This document shows positions 1-8,270 of a DNA stretch of 64,000 nucleotides, in pieces. The notes beneath the pieces were generated by a model. It saw only the letters and a list, made by a program, of their open reading frames with translations, ran no database searches and was not told the DNA's origin. The stretch lies in the NCBI RefSeq assembly GCF_004793975.1, contig NZ_SRYB01000009.1:1-64000 (forward strand), given 5' to 3'. The DNA comes from Lepagella muris (GTDB lineage: Bacteria; Bacteroidota; Bacteroidia; Bacteroidales; Muribaculaceae). The position numbers and the translations under genes are program-made. The first letter of the stretch is position 1. Every line of letters starts with the position of its first letter.

Positions 1-83
1 ATTAAACCTTAAACCATTTAAGTGAAGCAAGTTGGAAAACTTGTGAAACTTAAATCAAATATTATTCAATATGAGTCAAGACC

Positions 84-1289
84 TTATTTAGTGAGGCGGT
101 CGGTCACGATAGCCACGGTGGAGTCGGACCATACATTCTCGCAAGTCTCAACCATATCTATTATGGTATAGATGGGCAGGATAACTCCCAATATGGCGAC
201 TCCTCCTTCAACTCCCGACATGAGCGAGAGCGTCAGGAAGTAGCAACCCATCGGCACGCCGGCATTTCCCACTGCCGCTATCGAAGCAATACCCACCCAA
301 AGAAGCACCTCCCAGAATGAGAGTGCCATCCCTGCGTTCTGCATCACAAAGATTGATGTTATGGCTATGAACGCCGCGCATCCGTTCATATTGAGGGTGG
401 TGCAGAGTGGCAATACAAAACGTGCCACCTTCGGCTTCACTCCCATACGCTCCTCTGCCGAGGAGATAGTGAGCGGCAATGTAGCTGCCGAACTCTTCGT
501 GAAGAATGCTGTAAGCAATGCCGGACCCATAGCCTTGACAGCCTTGACCGGATTAATGCCGTGGGAAAGAAGGAAGAGCGGGAGCACTATGAACATCTGT
601 GAGCAGTTGGCGGCAAGCACAACCAATATGTATTTACCTAATGAATCCGCCACAAGACCGCCACTCACCTGCGCTGTCAATTGTGCTGCAAACGCCACAA
701 TGCCGATCGGCAATATCGCTATAAGCCATTTTATCAGTAGGAAAAGAAGATTCTGAACACCCTCTATGAAGCTCTTTAGAGTGGTTTTAGAATTGCTTTC
801 CGGCAACTTCGAGATTCCGATGCCTATGGCGAATGCCATAAGCAACACACCAAGCACGTTGCCATCAAGCAACGGGGTGAGTAGATTATTGGGTATAACG
901 TTAAGCAGATGATCCGAGTATGACTCACCCGAAAAGTCGGCAGACACTGCGGCATCACCGTTAGCCATGAAGTCGGCAGAGAGATTAGACGGACTCACGA
1001 TATAATATATGCTCACTCCCACTGCGGCGGCAATGATGGTGGTAAGCAACGTATATGTCATGGCACATCGGAATATTTTCACGGTGCCCTTCTCTGCACC
1101 GAGATTCATCATCGTTGCCACCACCGCCACTGCAATCGTAGGTATGGCAATGAGCTGGAACAAACGCGCGAAAATCTGTGCCAAAACAGTCATGGTACTG
1201 TTGATCATTTCCACATTAAGCAATCCCAGCACCACACCCAGCACCAGCGCACCGACCCATATAAGAGTCTGCTTATTACTCTTCTTCAT
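84..1289 (-). CDS. Dicarboxylate/amino acid:cation symporter (DAACS family)
   Basis: This is a 401-residue secondary transporter predicted to move a dicarboxylate or acidic/neutral amino acid across the inner membrane with Na+ or H+. The protein is hydrophobic throughout, with about eight membrane spans. It carries the family's serine-rich re-entrant motif (TKSSAATLP, about residue 265) followed by a NMNG motif (about 300), where many members have NMDGT. The length matches SstT/GltP relatives. The start at MKKSNK is the only sensible one, since it leads directly into the first span. The gene stands alone and is followed by AT-rich spacer on its upstream side. The substrate cannot be read from the sequence. 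Confidence 0.9.
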   Translation of the reverse strand: MKKSNKQTLIWVGALVLGVVLGLLNVEMINSTMTVLAQIFARLFQLIAIPTIAVAVVATMMNLGAEKGTVKIFRCAMTYTLLTTIIAAAVGVSIYYIVSPSNLSADFMANGDAAVSADFSGESYSDHLLNVIPNNLLTPLLDGNVLGVLLMAFAIGIGISKLPESNSKTTLKSFIEGVQNLLFLLIKWLIAILPIGIVAFAAQLTAQVSGGLVADSLGKYILVVLAANCSQMFIVLPLFLLSHGINPVKAVKAMGPALLTAFFTKSSAATLPLTISSAEERMGVKPKVARFVLPLCTTLNMNGCAAFIAITSIFVMQNAGMALSFWEVLLWVGIASIAAVGNAGVPMGCYFLTLSLMSGVEGGVAILGVILPIYTIIDMVETCENVWSDSTVAIVTDRLTK

Positions 1290-1337
1290 ATCTCTTCGTT
1301 TTTATTTAAAATTCAAATCCGGTTATGAAGTTATTTT

Positions 1338-1408
1338 AAGTTTAAAGTTTAATGTTTATGGTTTATTTCGTAGATTTCCGTGAACCCTAAACCTTAAACC
1401 TTAAACTT
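1338..1408. repeat. Imperfect inverted repeat of AAGTTTAA-type units
   Basis: Positions 1338-1365 carry AAGTTTAAAGTTTAATG followed by TTTATGGTTTA. Positions 1388-1408 carry TAAACC units in the opposite sense, so the two arms can form a long AT-rich hairpin. A related TTAAACC stretch begins the window (about 2-22), on the other side of the symporter gene. The remainder of the 1290-1710 spacer shows no gene that I can support. Confidence 0.45.
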
Positions 1409-1710
1409 CAGTGAAGTTACTTATAGAAAGCAAAGTTACAAAAATATCATGAGATTTCAACAACTTAACCTCCATCTCATAAAAATGGAAGCTTAATTGC
1501 TGCGATGTCTAAAAAAGATCGAGAGATATGTCGATTACAGTTTGTAAATATCTACAGATTACACTAACTGTGTAGTCTAAAAATTTGGTAAGGAAAGAGG
1601 TTTGACAACCGAACATTCTTCCTCGGACTCGTCTCCGGACTGTCTCGAATCAACAAAGGATTTCTATATAATAGCCGGTTTTCAACTTTACGCCGTGAAT
1701 GGGATACTAT

Positions 1711-2391
1711 TCAATCTTTATTGGAAAGCTTGTATCCGATCCCTCGGATATTCAGAATGTCAAGCGTAGAAGATGAGAGATACTTGCGGAGCTTGTAGAT
1801 GAAACCATGCAGACGGTTCAAGTTGTTGTAGTCGTCATTTTGCCAGATTCGGTACATGAGTGTACGGGCTTCGACAACTTCATTCGGATGATGAAATAAC
1901 TCATCAAAGATTACAGCCTCTATATGAGATAGTTCTCTGGAATTGCCATCAACGACAAGTTTTTGAGCTGCAAAATCAAGTCTGCAATCTGCGACTGTCA
2001 AAACGGAATTTTCAACAGTTGCGCTCATTCGCCTAAGCAGAGCCTTTATACGCACCACGAGTTCCGCTATCTGGAAAGGCTTGCGGATATAGTCATTGCC
2101 TCCGATTTCAAAACCATGGACCACATCATCCAATGCGGTGCGGGCTGTGAGAAAAAGCACAGGGGTATGAGGCGACTTCATACGGATAAATTTCACCATT
2201 TCAAAACCGTCCATTTTAGGCATCATAACATCGGCAACCACAATGTCGGGATATATCTCCTCAAATAGTCTTAACCCAACCTCTCCATTTTGTGCGGTTG
2301 ATACTTCAAAACCTTCACGTTGCAATGCGTCTTCTATGATATATGACAGTGTGGAATCATCCTCCACCAACAGAACTTTATCTTTTCTCAT
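1711..2391 (-). CDS. OmpR/PhoB-family response regulator
   Basis: This 226-residue two-domain regulator has a receiver domain at about residues 4-118. The acidic pair is in LLVEDD, the phospho-acceptor Asp in VVADVMMPKMDG, the conserved Thr in FLTART and the Lys in YIRKPF. The C-terminal winged helix (about 130-223) ends in the typical LHGFIYKLRKYL and IRGIGYKL motifs. The start overlaps the end of the upstream histidine kinase gene by 14 bases, so the two are translationally coupled and certainly partners. The likely target is the divergent lipoprotein gene at 3828, whose promoter holds phased direct repeats. No deviation from an active regulator is visible. Confidence 0.95.
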   Translation of the reverse strand: MRKDKVLLVEDDSTLSYIIEDALQREGFEVSTAQNGEVGLRLFEEIYPDIVVADVMMPKMDGFEMVKFIRMKSPHTPVLFLTARTALDDVVHGFEIGGNDYIRKPFQIAELVVRIKALLRRMSATVENSVLTVADCRLDFAAQKLVVDGNSRELSHIEAVIFDELFHHPNEVVEARTLMYRIWQNDDYNNLNRLHGFIYKLRKYLSSSTLDILNIRGIGYKLSNKD

Positions 2392-3694
2392 CTCTGTTAA
2401 ATTTAATAGTGAAAGTTGTACCCTTATTCTCCTCGCTTATCACAGAAATGCTCCATCCTTGCATTTCCGATATCTGCTTCACATAATACAATCCCAATCC
2501 ATAGCCGCCAACTTCATAACGGTCGCCATCCGTGACTCTATAAAACTTATCGAAGATATATGGTAAACTCCCTTTGGGTATTCCTATTCCATTATCCGAA
2601 ATAGATATTTCGTTATTGTCTCCGTAAATCTTTATCTCAACAGCATCACCCGAATATTTCACCGCGTTGTCAAGAAGATTCGATATGACGTTGCCAAAGT
2701 GCAGGGAATCGGTTGATATTTCCACATTTTCCGGAATATAAATCTCGATTTTTGCAGGTTTGCCCGCTTTCATTTCAATCATACCGACGACTTCTTCAAC
2801 AAGTGGTCTTAACCGGACTTTTTCAATATTAAGTTGCATGCTCTTAAACCGCTCCATGCTCATCGAGAGAATATTCTCAATCATGCCACTGAGAAAATTG
2901 AGCCGTTGCATGATGATGGTAAGCAACCTCTTGTTTCTTTGCTCATCGCTCTGGTCATAATATCTCAGCATGGAGTCCGCGGCTGAATAAGCCACTGCGA
3001 CCGGTGTTTTCAGCTCATGTGTCATGTTATGGGTGAAATCATCCTTCATCTGCTCGATAGACCTAAATTTGCCTACCCAATGAAGAAGATACCATATCAG
3101 GAATGACATCAGAAGCAGGATAACCGCCGACGTTATGATTATTCCCGCCATGCGGCGGAATATGTAACCTGACAATGGACTTATATAACCTATGACAATA
3201 GGCTCACCCTCTGCGTTATTGACTTTGATTTTCCAATGCTTCTCAAAAGCAGGAGATTCGCCGGGTATATCCGTGACCATCACATCTTCAGGTGCCAATC
3301 CAAATCCGGATAACTCCTTACGATAGATATGCTCCACGTCTGAGAAATCACGCGGATTCATATCCGGAGTGTTTGATGCTATGAAGTGAAAATACAAGCT
3401 CATGGTCTTGTCTATGTTCTCCAAGAGATTGGGGTATTCGTAACTTCCGTCAGCAGTCTTCTCACCTTGAACCATCAGTGTCAGTCTGATGAAAGAGTCA
3501 TCCTCGCCTACGGATGTACCTTTCATCCGTGATATTATCTCCAGAATATCTGCCCGGCGAAGACATTCGGTTGCTGTTTGAATTGACTGCTCCTTTATGG
3601 AATTATAAAGGCTATGCAGATACACGATGTTTGCCACTACCATTATAGCGATGACAACCAATGTGGTTATTGTAATGTAGCGAAAACGTTTCAT
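2378..3694 (-). CDS. Membrane sensor histidine kinase
   Basis: This is a 438-residue kinase. An N-terminal membrane span (about 6-28) is followed by a periplasmic sensor region of about 150 residues and a second span (about 182-203). Next come the HisKA dimerization domain with the phospho-His in THELKTPVA (about 228) and the HATPase domain with the N box (NLLDNAVKYS), G1 box (DNGIGIP) and G2 box (GGYGLGLYYVK). It is first in a two-gene operon with the response regulator. The sensor region matches no domain I can name, so the stimulus is unknown. The gene is divergent from a lipoprotein gene 133 bases away. Confidence 0.95.
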   Translation of the reverse strand: MKRFRYITITTLVVIAIMVVANIVYLHSLYNSIKEQSIQTATECLRRADILEIISRMKGTSVGEDDSFIRLTLMVQGEKTADGSYEYPNLLENIDKTMSLYFHFIASNTPDMNPRDFSDVEHIYRKELSGFGLAPEDVMVTDIPGESPAFEKHWKIKVNNAEGEPIVIGYISPLSGYIFRRMAGIIITSAVILLLMSFLIWYLLHWVGKFRSIEQMKDDFTHNMTHELKTPVAVAYSAADSMLRYYDQSDEQRNKRLLTIIMQRLNFLSGMIENILSMSMERFKSMQLNIEKVRLRPLVEEVVGMIEMKAGKPAKIEIYIPENVEISTDSLHFGNVISNLLDNAVKYSGDAVEIKIYGDNNEISISDNGIGIPKGSLPYIFDKFYRVTDGDRYEVGGYGLGLYYVKQISEMQGWSISVISEENKGTTFTIKFNRDEKR

Positions 3695-3735
3695 TTTACA
3701 AATTTAATGAATAAATCCAATAAATCCCTACCCGG

Positions 3736-3802
3736 CTAAGACCAACTAAGACTAAAGGAGGTTAGGCTAAGACTATTTTGTTTACTTTGGAGGTAATTTT
3801 GC
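3736..3802 (+). promoter_or_regulatory. Phased CTAAGAC repeats plus -7 box ahead of the lipoprotein gene
   Basis: CTAAGAC occurs at 3736-3742, 3746-3752 and 3767-3773. The starts are 10 and 21 bases apart, so all three lie on one face of the helix. A Bacteroidetes -7 element (TAATTTTG) lies at 3794-3801, with the last repeat where a -33 box would be expected. Tandem heptamers at helical phase are typical of OmpR-family binding. Binding by the adjacent response regulator is inference. Confidence 0.6.
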
Positions 3803-3827
3803 AACATAAACAAATACCTCTTCAACA

Positions 3828-4583
3828 ATGAAACAAATCAGCTACATCCTTTTCGCGGGATTAATCATCGCACTCATGAACAGTTGCAATTCTCTAAAAC
3901 CTGTAACCTATGCCAACAGAGATTGGCATATAAGTGACTATTACGGTCAGATAATAGATAAGGACACCACTTACCGCATGACATTCGGTGATGTGATTAT
4001 TCCGCAGGAGATGGCGATAATCTCCTGTGCAGATTCTGCTGCTAAATATCCAGGGATGGACAAATTCATTGCCGACATTCTCAAGACCGCCAGACTGCAG
4101 GACGAAGAGGTGTTGTTCTATTCTCCGACGCATGGAAAAATATTTGTCAAGCTGAAGAATGAGCCTCCTGCAAAGAGACCCTCATCGCTGACATCCAATA
4201 TGCAATGTCTTACATTAAATAAAGATAACGACCGCCCCTACACAATGTGGGTGTATGATGACGATGTGGAGGACTGGCACCGAAAGCCGGGCGAAATGTA
4301 TACATACACCTACTTTGACAAGAAGAAACAGCATATCCTTGTCGTGGATTTCTATGATTATGGCAAGACTCCTATTGCCCAGATATTTGTGATGCAATCA
4401 CGAAATAAAATGACGGACAGAATGCAGCTACCGACCCAGAAACAACTGTGGGATTTCTCCAAACATAAGCTCAAAGATTATGAGCGTGATATTGAATTTT
4501 GGTCCAATTGGATTGACAGTCATAGACAGAACGCTTTTGCCAATTATAAAATCGGTCAGGAACAATTAAAGAAAAAGAAATGA
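3828..4583 (+). CDS. Exported lipoprotein of unknown function
   Basis: This 251-residue protein starts with a lipoprotein signal (hydrophobic stretch, then a lipobox ending in MNSC, with Cys at about residue 20). It should therefore be lipid-anchored in the envelope. The mature part is polar, rich in Tyr, Trp and Lys, and has no motif I recognise. It ends in a Lys-rich tail. It is divergent from the two-component operon and is preceded by the CTAAGAC repeat cluster, which suggests it is controlled by that system. The sequence immediately downstream carries the broken end of an outer-membrane barrel gene, so this gene may once have led an envelope operon. Confidence 0.75.
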   Translation: MKQISYILFAGLIIALMNSCNSLKPVTYANRDWHISDYYGQIIDKDTTYRMTFGDVIIPQEMAIISCADSAAKYPGMDKFIADILKTARLQDEEVLFYSPTHGKIFVKLKNEPPAKRPSSLTSNMQCLTLNKDNDRPYTMWVYDDDVEDWHRKPGEMYTYTYFDKKKQHILVVDFYDYGKTPIAQIFVMQSRNKMTDRMQLPTQKQLWDFSKHKLKDYERDIEFWSNWIDSHRQNAFANYKIGQEQLKKKK

Positions 4584-4617
4584 AAACCGACTTACATGCA
4601 CGAAGCAGTATATAACT

Positions 4618-4716
4618 GTTAAACTGGGCGTTACCTACAACTTCAATTCAGGGAAGGGGTTACGTTTACTGCGTATCGAGAAAAACAACGACGGCAGCCG
4701 TCTCAGAAAAGAATGA
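4618..4716 (+). pseudogene. C-terminal fragment of an outer-membrane beta-barrel protein
   Basis: The frame reads VKLGVTYNFNSGKG and continues to a stop at 4714-4716. This is the pattern of the last strand and tail of OMP_b-brl / TonB-receptor-like proteins. No start and no upstream barrel are present, so about 30 residues remain of a protein that is usually 700-900 long. The fragment runs directly into the integrase remnant, which suggests that an insertion or deletion removed the rest. Confidence 0.55.
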
Positions 4717-4720
4717 TATG

Positions 4721-4950
4721 CACACTGCCCAATGCAACGGTATCACGAATACGTATCTCTCCCACAAAAACACCATCGTCCGGATAATACACGTCAGCAA
4801 ACACAGGGATACAAAGATATTCCTGGACTACATCAAACTATCCTCCGATGAATTGAAAATCGGCAAATACTTTCGAATCTTACCTATATGAGCCAAATTG
4901 CCAACGAAATAGACGCAATAGCCAATTCAACACAGTACGCTATATTTTGA
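4721..4950 (+). pseudogene. Tyrosine recombinase, 3' remnant no. 1
   Basis: The frame from 4721 reads HTAQCNGITNTYLSHK, then IIHVSKHRDTKIFLDYIKLSSDE. It aligns with the end of the intact integrase at 36746-38182 (HTARRSGITNMYL, MHVSGHKTQKTFMDYIKLSSDE). The catalytic HxxR has lost its Arg and the GHKT box is altered, so the piece is dead even apart from its missing front. The tail carries two alternative endings seen in other copies (ELKIGKY, and MSQIANEIDAIAN), as if two integrase ends had been joined. It is one of three such remnants in the window. Confidence 0.75.
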
Positions 4951-4980
4951 TGAACTCTTTGCTTATTAAAGCGTTAAAAT

Positions 4981-5074
4981 TTTGTAGAGTTAGAAAAAAT
5001 CGCTAACTTTGCACTGTCATCGATCGAAGAACGAAAGACTTGGTTGGCCGCATTACCGTAAATGCGGTTTTTTT
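4981..5074 (+). ncRNA. Candidate small RNA: strong promoter and terminator about 60 nt apart
   Basis: TTTG at 4981-4984, a 19-base spacer and TAACTTTG at 5004-5011 form a textbook Bacteroidetes promoter. A perfect 7-bp stem (CCGCATT at 5048-5054 with AATGCGG at 5061-5067), followed by seven Ts to 5074, forms an intrinsic terminator on the same strand. No start codon with a useful frame lies between them. The predicted transcript is about 55-60 nt. It could be a free-standing sRNA or the attenuated leader left from a lost integrase gene, because the segment after the -7 box resembles the leader of the intact integrase. Confidence 0.45.
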
Positions 5075-5609
5075 ATGCCTTGTTCTGAAGTTTACGCATA
5101 TAATAGGCATGATTGGATTGGTCAACGCAAAATCCTGTAATCAATGCGAAATTAGGATTGATGTACTCTACCACTACCATATAACCCTTTGCGCGATACC
5201 AAAAATATTCACGTTCCCGTCCTGAATTTTCTATATACTTGAATCGTGTAATACGCTTGTCGGAAGCGTTTTCCAAAATAGGTTTAATCCAATGGATACG
5301 CACGGCACGCTCCGAGCGAAACTCTCTAACGGTCTTGGCGATTTTGCGTCTGTCCTCTTTGGCATCTCTTGTTATGACATGGACAAACTTTTCAAGCAGA
5401 CCATCAAACCATTCGGGCAAACTATCCTTATGAGCGCAGTTATATAGATATGGCTTCACAATCAGTTCTACCCCATCCAAATTTACCTTTTGAATAAGAA
5501 CATCATTTTTGAACCGTTCGTGCAACTCCAATATTTTGTCTTTGTCGTCAACTGATAGTTCGCAATCAAAATATGGCTGCAATATTCCAAGCATATCGTT
5601 ATCAGCCAT
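5073..5609 (-). CDS. Unknown protein coupled to a DUF3800 gene
   Basis: This soluble protein has 178 residues and no signal or membrane span. I chose the start MADNDML at 5609, because it follows a purine-rich AGAGAAGAA and overlaps the end of the upstream DUF3800 gene by 8 bases (ATGGCTGA). A longer reading to 5699 would overlap far more. The C-terminal half (RAVRIHWIKPIL, YFWYRAKGYMVVVEYI, FALITGFCVD) has the strand pattern of small BECR/barnase-like nuclease domains found in phage and toxin proteins. That resemblance is weak and unproven. Tight coupling argues that it works with the DUF3800 protein, perhaps as a defence or toxin-type pair. Confidence 0.6.
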   Translation of the reverse strand: MADNDMLGILQPYFDCELSVDDKDKILELHERFKNDVLIQKVNLDGVELIVKPYLYNCAHKDSLPEWFDGLLEKFVHVITRDAKEDRRKIAKTVREFRSERAVRIHWIKPILENASDKRITRFKYIENSGREREYFWYRAKGYMVVVEYINPNFALITGFCVDQSNHAYYMRKLQNKA

Positions 5610-6321
5610 TTCTTCTCTTGGGTTGAAAATCGTAGATTGCAAATTTGTCATCTCCCGGCTCTGTTCCTTCATCAAGATGGTAGCCGGATAGTTCCTCAAT
5701 AAGCCTGACTATATTCATTTTAGCTTCGCTCCCGGTCAGACCTCTTGCCCTGTATGTTATCGCACCGATTATAATATCAGTAAGTTGAATAAACTGCGAT
5801 TCATGTGAACGGATATTCTGCATTGATTGAATTGTGCCATCCGTTCCTAACATATTTATGAGTTCTTTGTGTATTGAGGCAAGTTTTATTTTCCCGTGAT
5901 TATCCTTGAGATCAAGAAAAACACGGTATAAATTCCCGCTATCGGAGTTGTGCCAGATAGAAAACCTTATCAAACGCTCAATTACTGAATAATAGAACCG
6001 ATTATATTCATCCCTCTCCAATGAGTGCGCTTGAATATTGGATTTATTTTTGATAAGGATACTGCGGAATACCATTGACGAATCAAAGAACAAACGCAAA
6101 ATCTCATCATACATGGCAATATGTGTGCGGCTTACAGTATTCCACTTCAATTCATGCAGAATACCATACTTACTTTTCAGTCGTTTAAGCTCAGTTTTAT
6201 ATGTTTCAAGATATTTGTCCGGCACTATTATAGCGCCGATGCACATGACATCACTATTGTCAAATTGCAGATGACAACTTTCGTCACAAAATATCGAGTA
6301 TGCCTTTTGCGGTTGTTTCAT
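5602..6321 (-). CDS. DUF3800 domain protein
   Basis: This 239-residue soluble protein has DUF3800 hallmarks. Near the N-terminus is IFCDES, with the first acidic pair of the RNase H-like fold. A GAIIVP strand and a HELKW motif follow (about residue 57). Toward the C-terminus comes QFIQLTDIIIGA, whose Asp completes the predicted acidic site. DUF3800 proteins are common in mobile elements and defence islands and are thought to be nucleases. Activity here is inferred from conservation of the acidic residues. It is the first gene of a two-gene minus-strand unit and overlaps its partner by 8 bases. It lies between an integrase remnant and gene fragments, in line with transfer. Confidence 0.8.
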   Translation of the reverse strand: MKQPQKAYSIFCDESCHLQFDNSDVMCIGAIIVPDKYLETYKTELKRLKSKYGILHELKWNTVSRTHIAMYDEILRLFFDSSMVFRSILIKNKSNIQAHSLERDEYNRFYYSVIERLIRFSIWHNSDSGNLYRVFLDLKDNHGKIKLASIHKELINMLGTDGTIQSMQNIRSHESQFIQLTDIIIGAITYRARGLTGSEAKMNIVRLIEELSGYHLDEGTEPGDDKFAIYDFQPKRRNG

Positions 6322-6490
6322 AGTGCAAAGTTAATAAATTTTCGTCAATAATATCCTGAAATCCAAATATTATGACTAACTTTGCTACATGCACGACATC
6401 GTTGCCTAAAAATCCGATATAGCAATGGAGCCCCAAGCAAAGATAATAGGCATATCCCGTCATCGCCTCTCCACCGACGGTGATGGAGTT

Positions 6491-6595
6491 CCCGGCTGAT
6501 TTTCAACAGATGCGCCACTTCAAGCGCCGTTATCAGCGTCACCATCGGCATCGGAGCTTCAATTCATATTTCAAGAGCGTATGCTTACGTCGTAT
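6491..6595 (-). pseudogene. Fragment of a CAT-like acetyltransferase gene
   Basis: This strand closely matches the 5' part of the intact gene at 8931-9563. The stretch encoding MPMVTLI, then LEVAHLLKISR, parallels MPMVTLIKTLDVSHLLKISR, and the upstream codons for a YAFEMWMKAP-like stretch are still visible but shifted in frame. Nothing of the catalytic end with HHxxxDG remains. It is evidently a decayed duplicate, about 100 bases long. Confidence 0.7.
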
Positions 6596-6599
6596 CCTA

Positions 6600-6721
6600 T
6601 CACCCTTTGTCTGTACCCCAAAATGCCTCAACAAATATGCCGACGAGTAACCGGAGCAGCTATTGCCAGTTTGAAATTCTATTTTGTTATCCTTGGACAC
6701 AATAGCTTTTTCTTCACTCAA
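6600..6721 (-). pseudogene. N-terminal fragment of a papain-like (C39-type) cysteine peptidase
   Basis: The frame from 6721 reads QTGNSCSGYSSAYLLRHFG at about residues 17-35. This is the active-site Cys neighbourhood of a family of papain-like peptidases in Bacteroidetes and Firmicutes, where a Q precedes the Cys-Ser and an AYLLRH helix follows. The reading then runs into the CAT-like fragment with no His or Asn catalytic part. Farther upstream on the same strand (about 6735-6813) a hydrophobic frame (LLGITFIYLLVMTIGDAYYIG) looks like the last helix of a lost membrane protein. I see no further gene in 6814-6982. Confidence 0.45.
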
Positions 6722-6982
6722 TGGAAAGGATAATCTGGGAGTTGCCTAACCTATATAGTAAGCATCACCGATAGTCATCACCAATAGGTAGATAAAGGTA
6801 ATACCCAGTAATCGTTTCGCGACAAATAAATATATGATGGATTTCCTCAGAAAGAAGACTTACGCAGATGAATATTCTATGAAACAAGCCATAAATCTCC
6901 TACGTAACCTTGGGTCGTCAAGAGAATGTTTTCATAGGAACAAAAGCCATAAACTTAAGAATAGTTTTCATTTGTGATTATT

Positions 6983-7675
6983 TTAGAGTGAACATATTAT
7001 GATAACAGGAGGCAGATTGTTGAATATATGGAACCCTACAGCCCACCAAAATCCCAAATTGACTCTCAAATATGCACATGCACATCCGGCAAAAAATACG
7101 ACTGCCGTTACGCACAGACAATAAGGGAGTAATGAGATTGAAATATTGCTGAAAGCCATTAGATGCATAATGGCAAATACTATTGATGAAATCCAAATAA
7201 TTGGCACTTCAAATCTTTCTTTGACCTCAATCCATAAAGTCTGCTTAAAATATAAATTCACAAAAAGGAGTATCATAATCGCCGCAATGCTCCAGACGGC
7301 AAATTCAATGGCTGAGAAGGAGTATATGTGTTGCCAAATTACCGCGATGGGTATCAATGATAATGATATGGCAATCTGCCACTTTTTAAAAGAAAGTCCC
7401 AATCTGAAAATCCCCTCCTCCAATAAAGGGGCTATAACCAACAATACCATTAACATAAAAGGCACTGATCCCTTATTTGCGACTTCAAACGGGTTTCCTC
7501 CAAACGAAGTCAATTTCTCCGCATCAATTTCATTAGCCTTATAGATGGCTGTGCATGTAATCAAGATTCCTGCACTTAATATTCTCGTCACAAGCCAAAA
7601 CAAAAAGGCATACCCTAAAATCCATTTCTTTGAATGATAGATATAGTCGTCTGTACGGGAAAGGATGTATCTCAT
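6983..7675 (-). CDS. CPBP-family intramembrane metalloprotease
   Basis: This 230-residue polytopic protein has about six to seven spans. It contains all three CPBP (Abi/CAAX) motifs: EEGIFR (EExxxR, about residue 86), FAIMH (about 167) and HIFNN (about 218), whose Glu and His residues form the metal site. Members process CAAX proteins, act in bacteriocin self-immunity or cleave anti-sigma factors. It is third in a minus-strand operon after an ECF sigma factor gene and a membrane protein gene, so a role in releasing the sigma factor is plausible but unproven. Its leader contains three 10-bp repeats. A truncated duplicate lies at 26392-26680. Confidence 0.85.
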   Translation of the reverse strand: MRYILSRTDDYIYHSKKWILGYAFLFWLVTRILSAGILITCTAIYKANEIDAEKLTSFGGNPFEVANKGSVPFMLMVLLVIAPLLEEGIFRLGLSFKKWQIAISLSLIPIAVIWQHIYSFSAIEFAVWSIAAIMILLFVNLYFKQTLWIEVKERFEVPIIWISSIVFAIMHLMAFSNISISLLPYCLCVTAVVFFAGCACAYLRVNLGFWWAVGFHIFNNLPPVIIICSL

Positions 7676-7680
7676 TATAT

Positions 7681-7710
7681 GTTTTTATTAGTTTTTATTA
7701 GTTTTTATTA
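7681..7710 (-). repeat. Three tandem 10-bp repeats in the CPBP gene leader
   Basis: On the coding strand the unit TAATAAAAAC occurs three times in a row. It begins in the stop codon of the upstream gene (7708) and ends 5 bases before the CPBP start codon (7675). The A-rich unit occupies the ribosome-binding region. Confidence 0.7.
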
Positions 7711-8268
7711 GTTTATATCGCTATATTCCGACCCTGATAACCTGTTAATCAAAGTTATGTTTTTATTATATAATCGTAGTTCAATAATTGACGTTATTAC
7801 TATAGCAATTACAACTAAGACCATTCTCCAATTACCAAGAAACGGTGGCAGAAAGACTAACCAACCCATTAGAATGGCGAACACTACGGAAAATATCAAT
7901 TCAATATTTTTGTAGTATTTTTTTATTTTGAGGGTTGCTTTCATAATTTCTGATATAGAGAATTCTGATATAGAAACCTTTCTGATCATATTAATCAGAT
8001 ATATTTCCGCCATAATCGCGATAATACCCACTATTCCAAACGATACAAGCCATGATATTGGAAACAACATCGGTGCCCATAAACGGGATGTAACAACCAA
8101 TGGAAAGCTTACCACAGAAATGGTAAGACTGATGATGCAACGCCGTAATAATCGCGTTTTATAATCGGTTTTTGACTCCAAATCAGGAATATCAGAAGTT
8201 CCCGTCGAGGCTTTTTCAATATGAGGCTCGACAGATTTCCATGTTTTTTTTAAATCTTCAAGTTCCAT
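7708..8268 (-). CDS. Membrane protein encoded with an ECF sigma factor (putative anti-sigma)
   Basis: This 186-residue protein opens with a soluble stretch (MELEDLKKTWKSVEPHIEK). Four predicted spans follow, in two pairs (about 45-65, 72-95, 125-142 and 148-165). It starts two bases after the end of the sigma factor gene. The MELEDLKK..W opening is typical of Bacteroidetes membrane proteins encoded directly after ECF sigma factors. The assignment as anti-sigma factor therefore rests on position and layout, and no zinc-finger (ZAS) motif is visible. The gene is followed by the CPBP protease gene after a repeat-containing leader. Confidence 0.7.
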   Translation of the reverse strand: MELEDLKKTWKSVEPHIEKASTGTSDIPDLESKTDYKTRLLRRCIISLTISVVSFPLVVTSRLWAPMLFPISWLVSFGIVGIIAIMAEIYLINMIRKVSISEFSISEIMKATLKIKKYYKNIELIFSVVFAILMGWLVFLPPFLGNWRMVLVVIAIVITSIIELRLYNKNITLINRLSGSEYSDIN

Positions 8269-8270
8269 AT

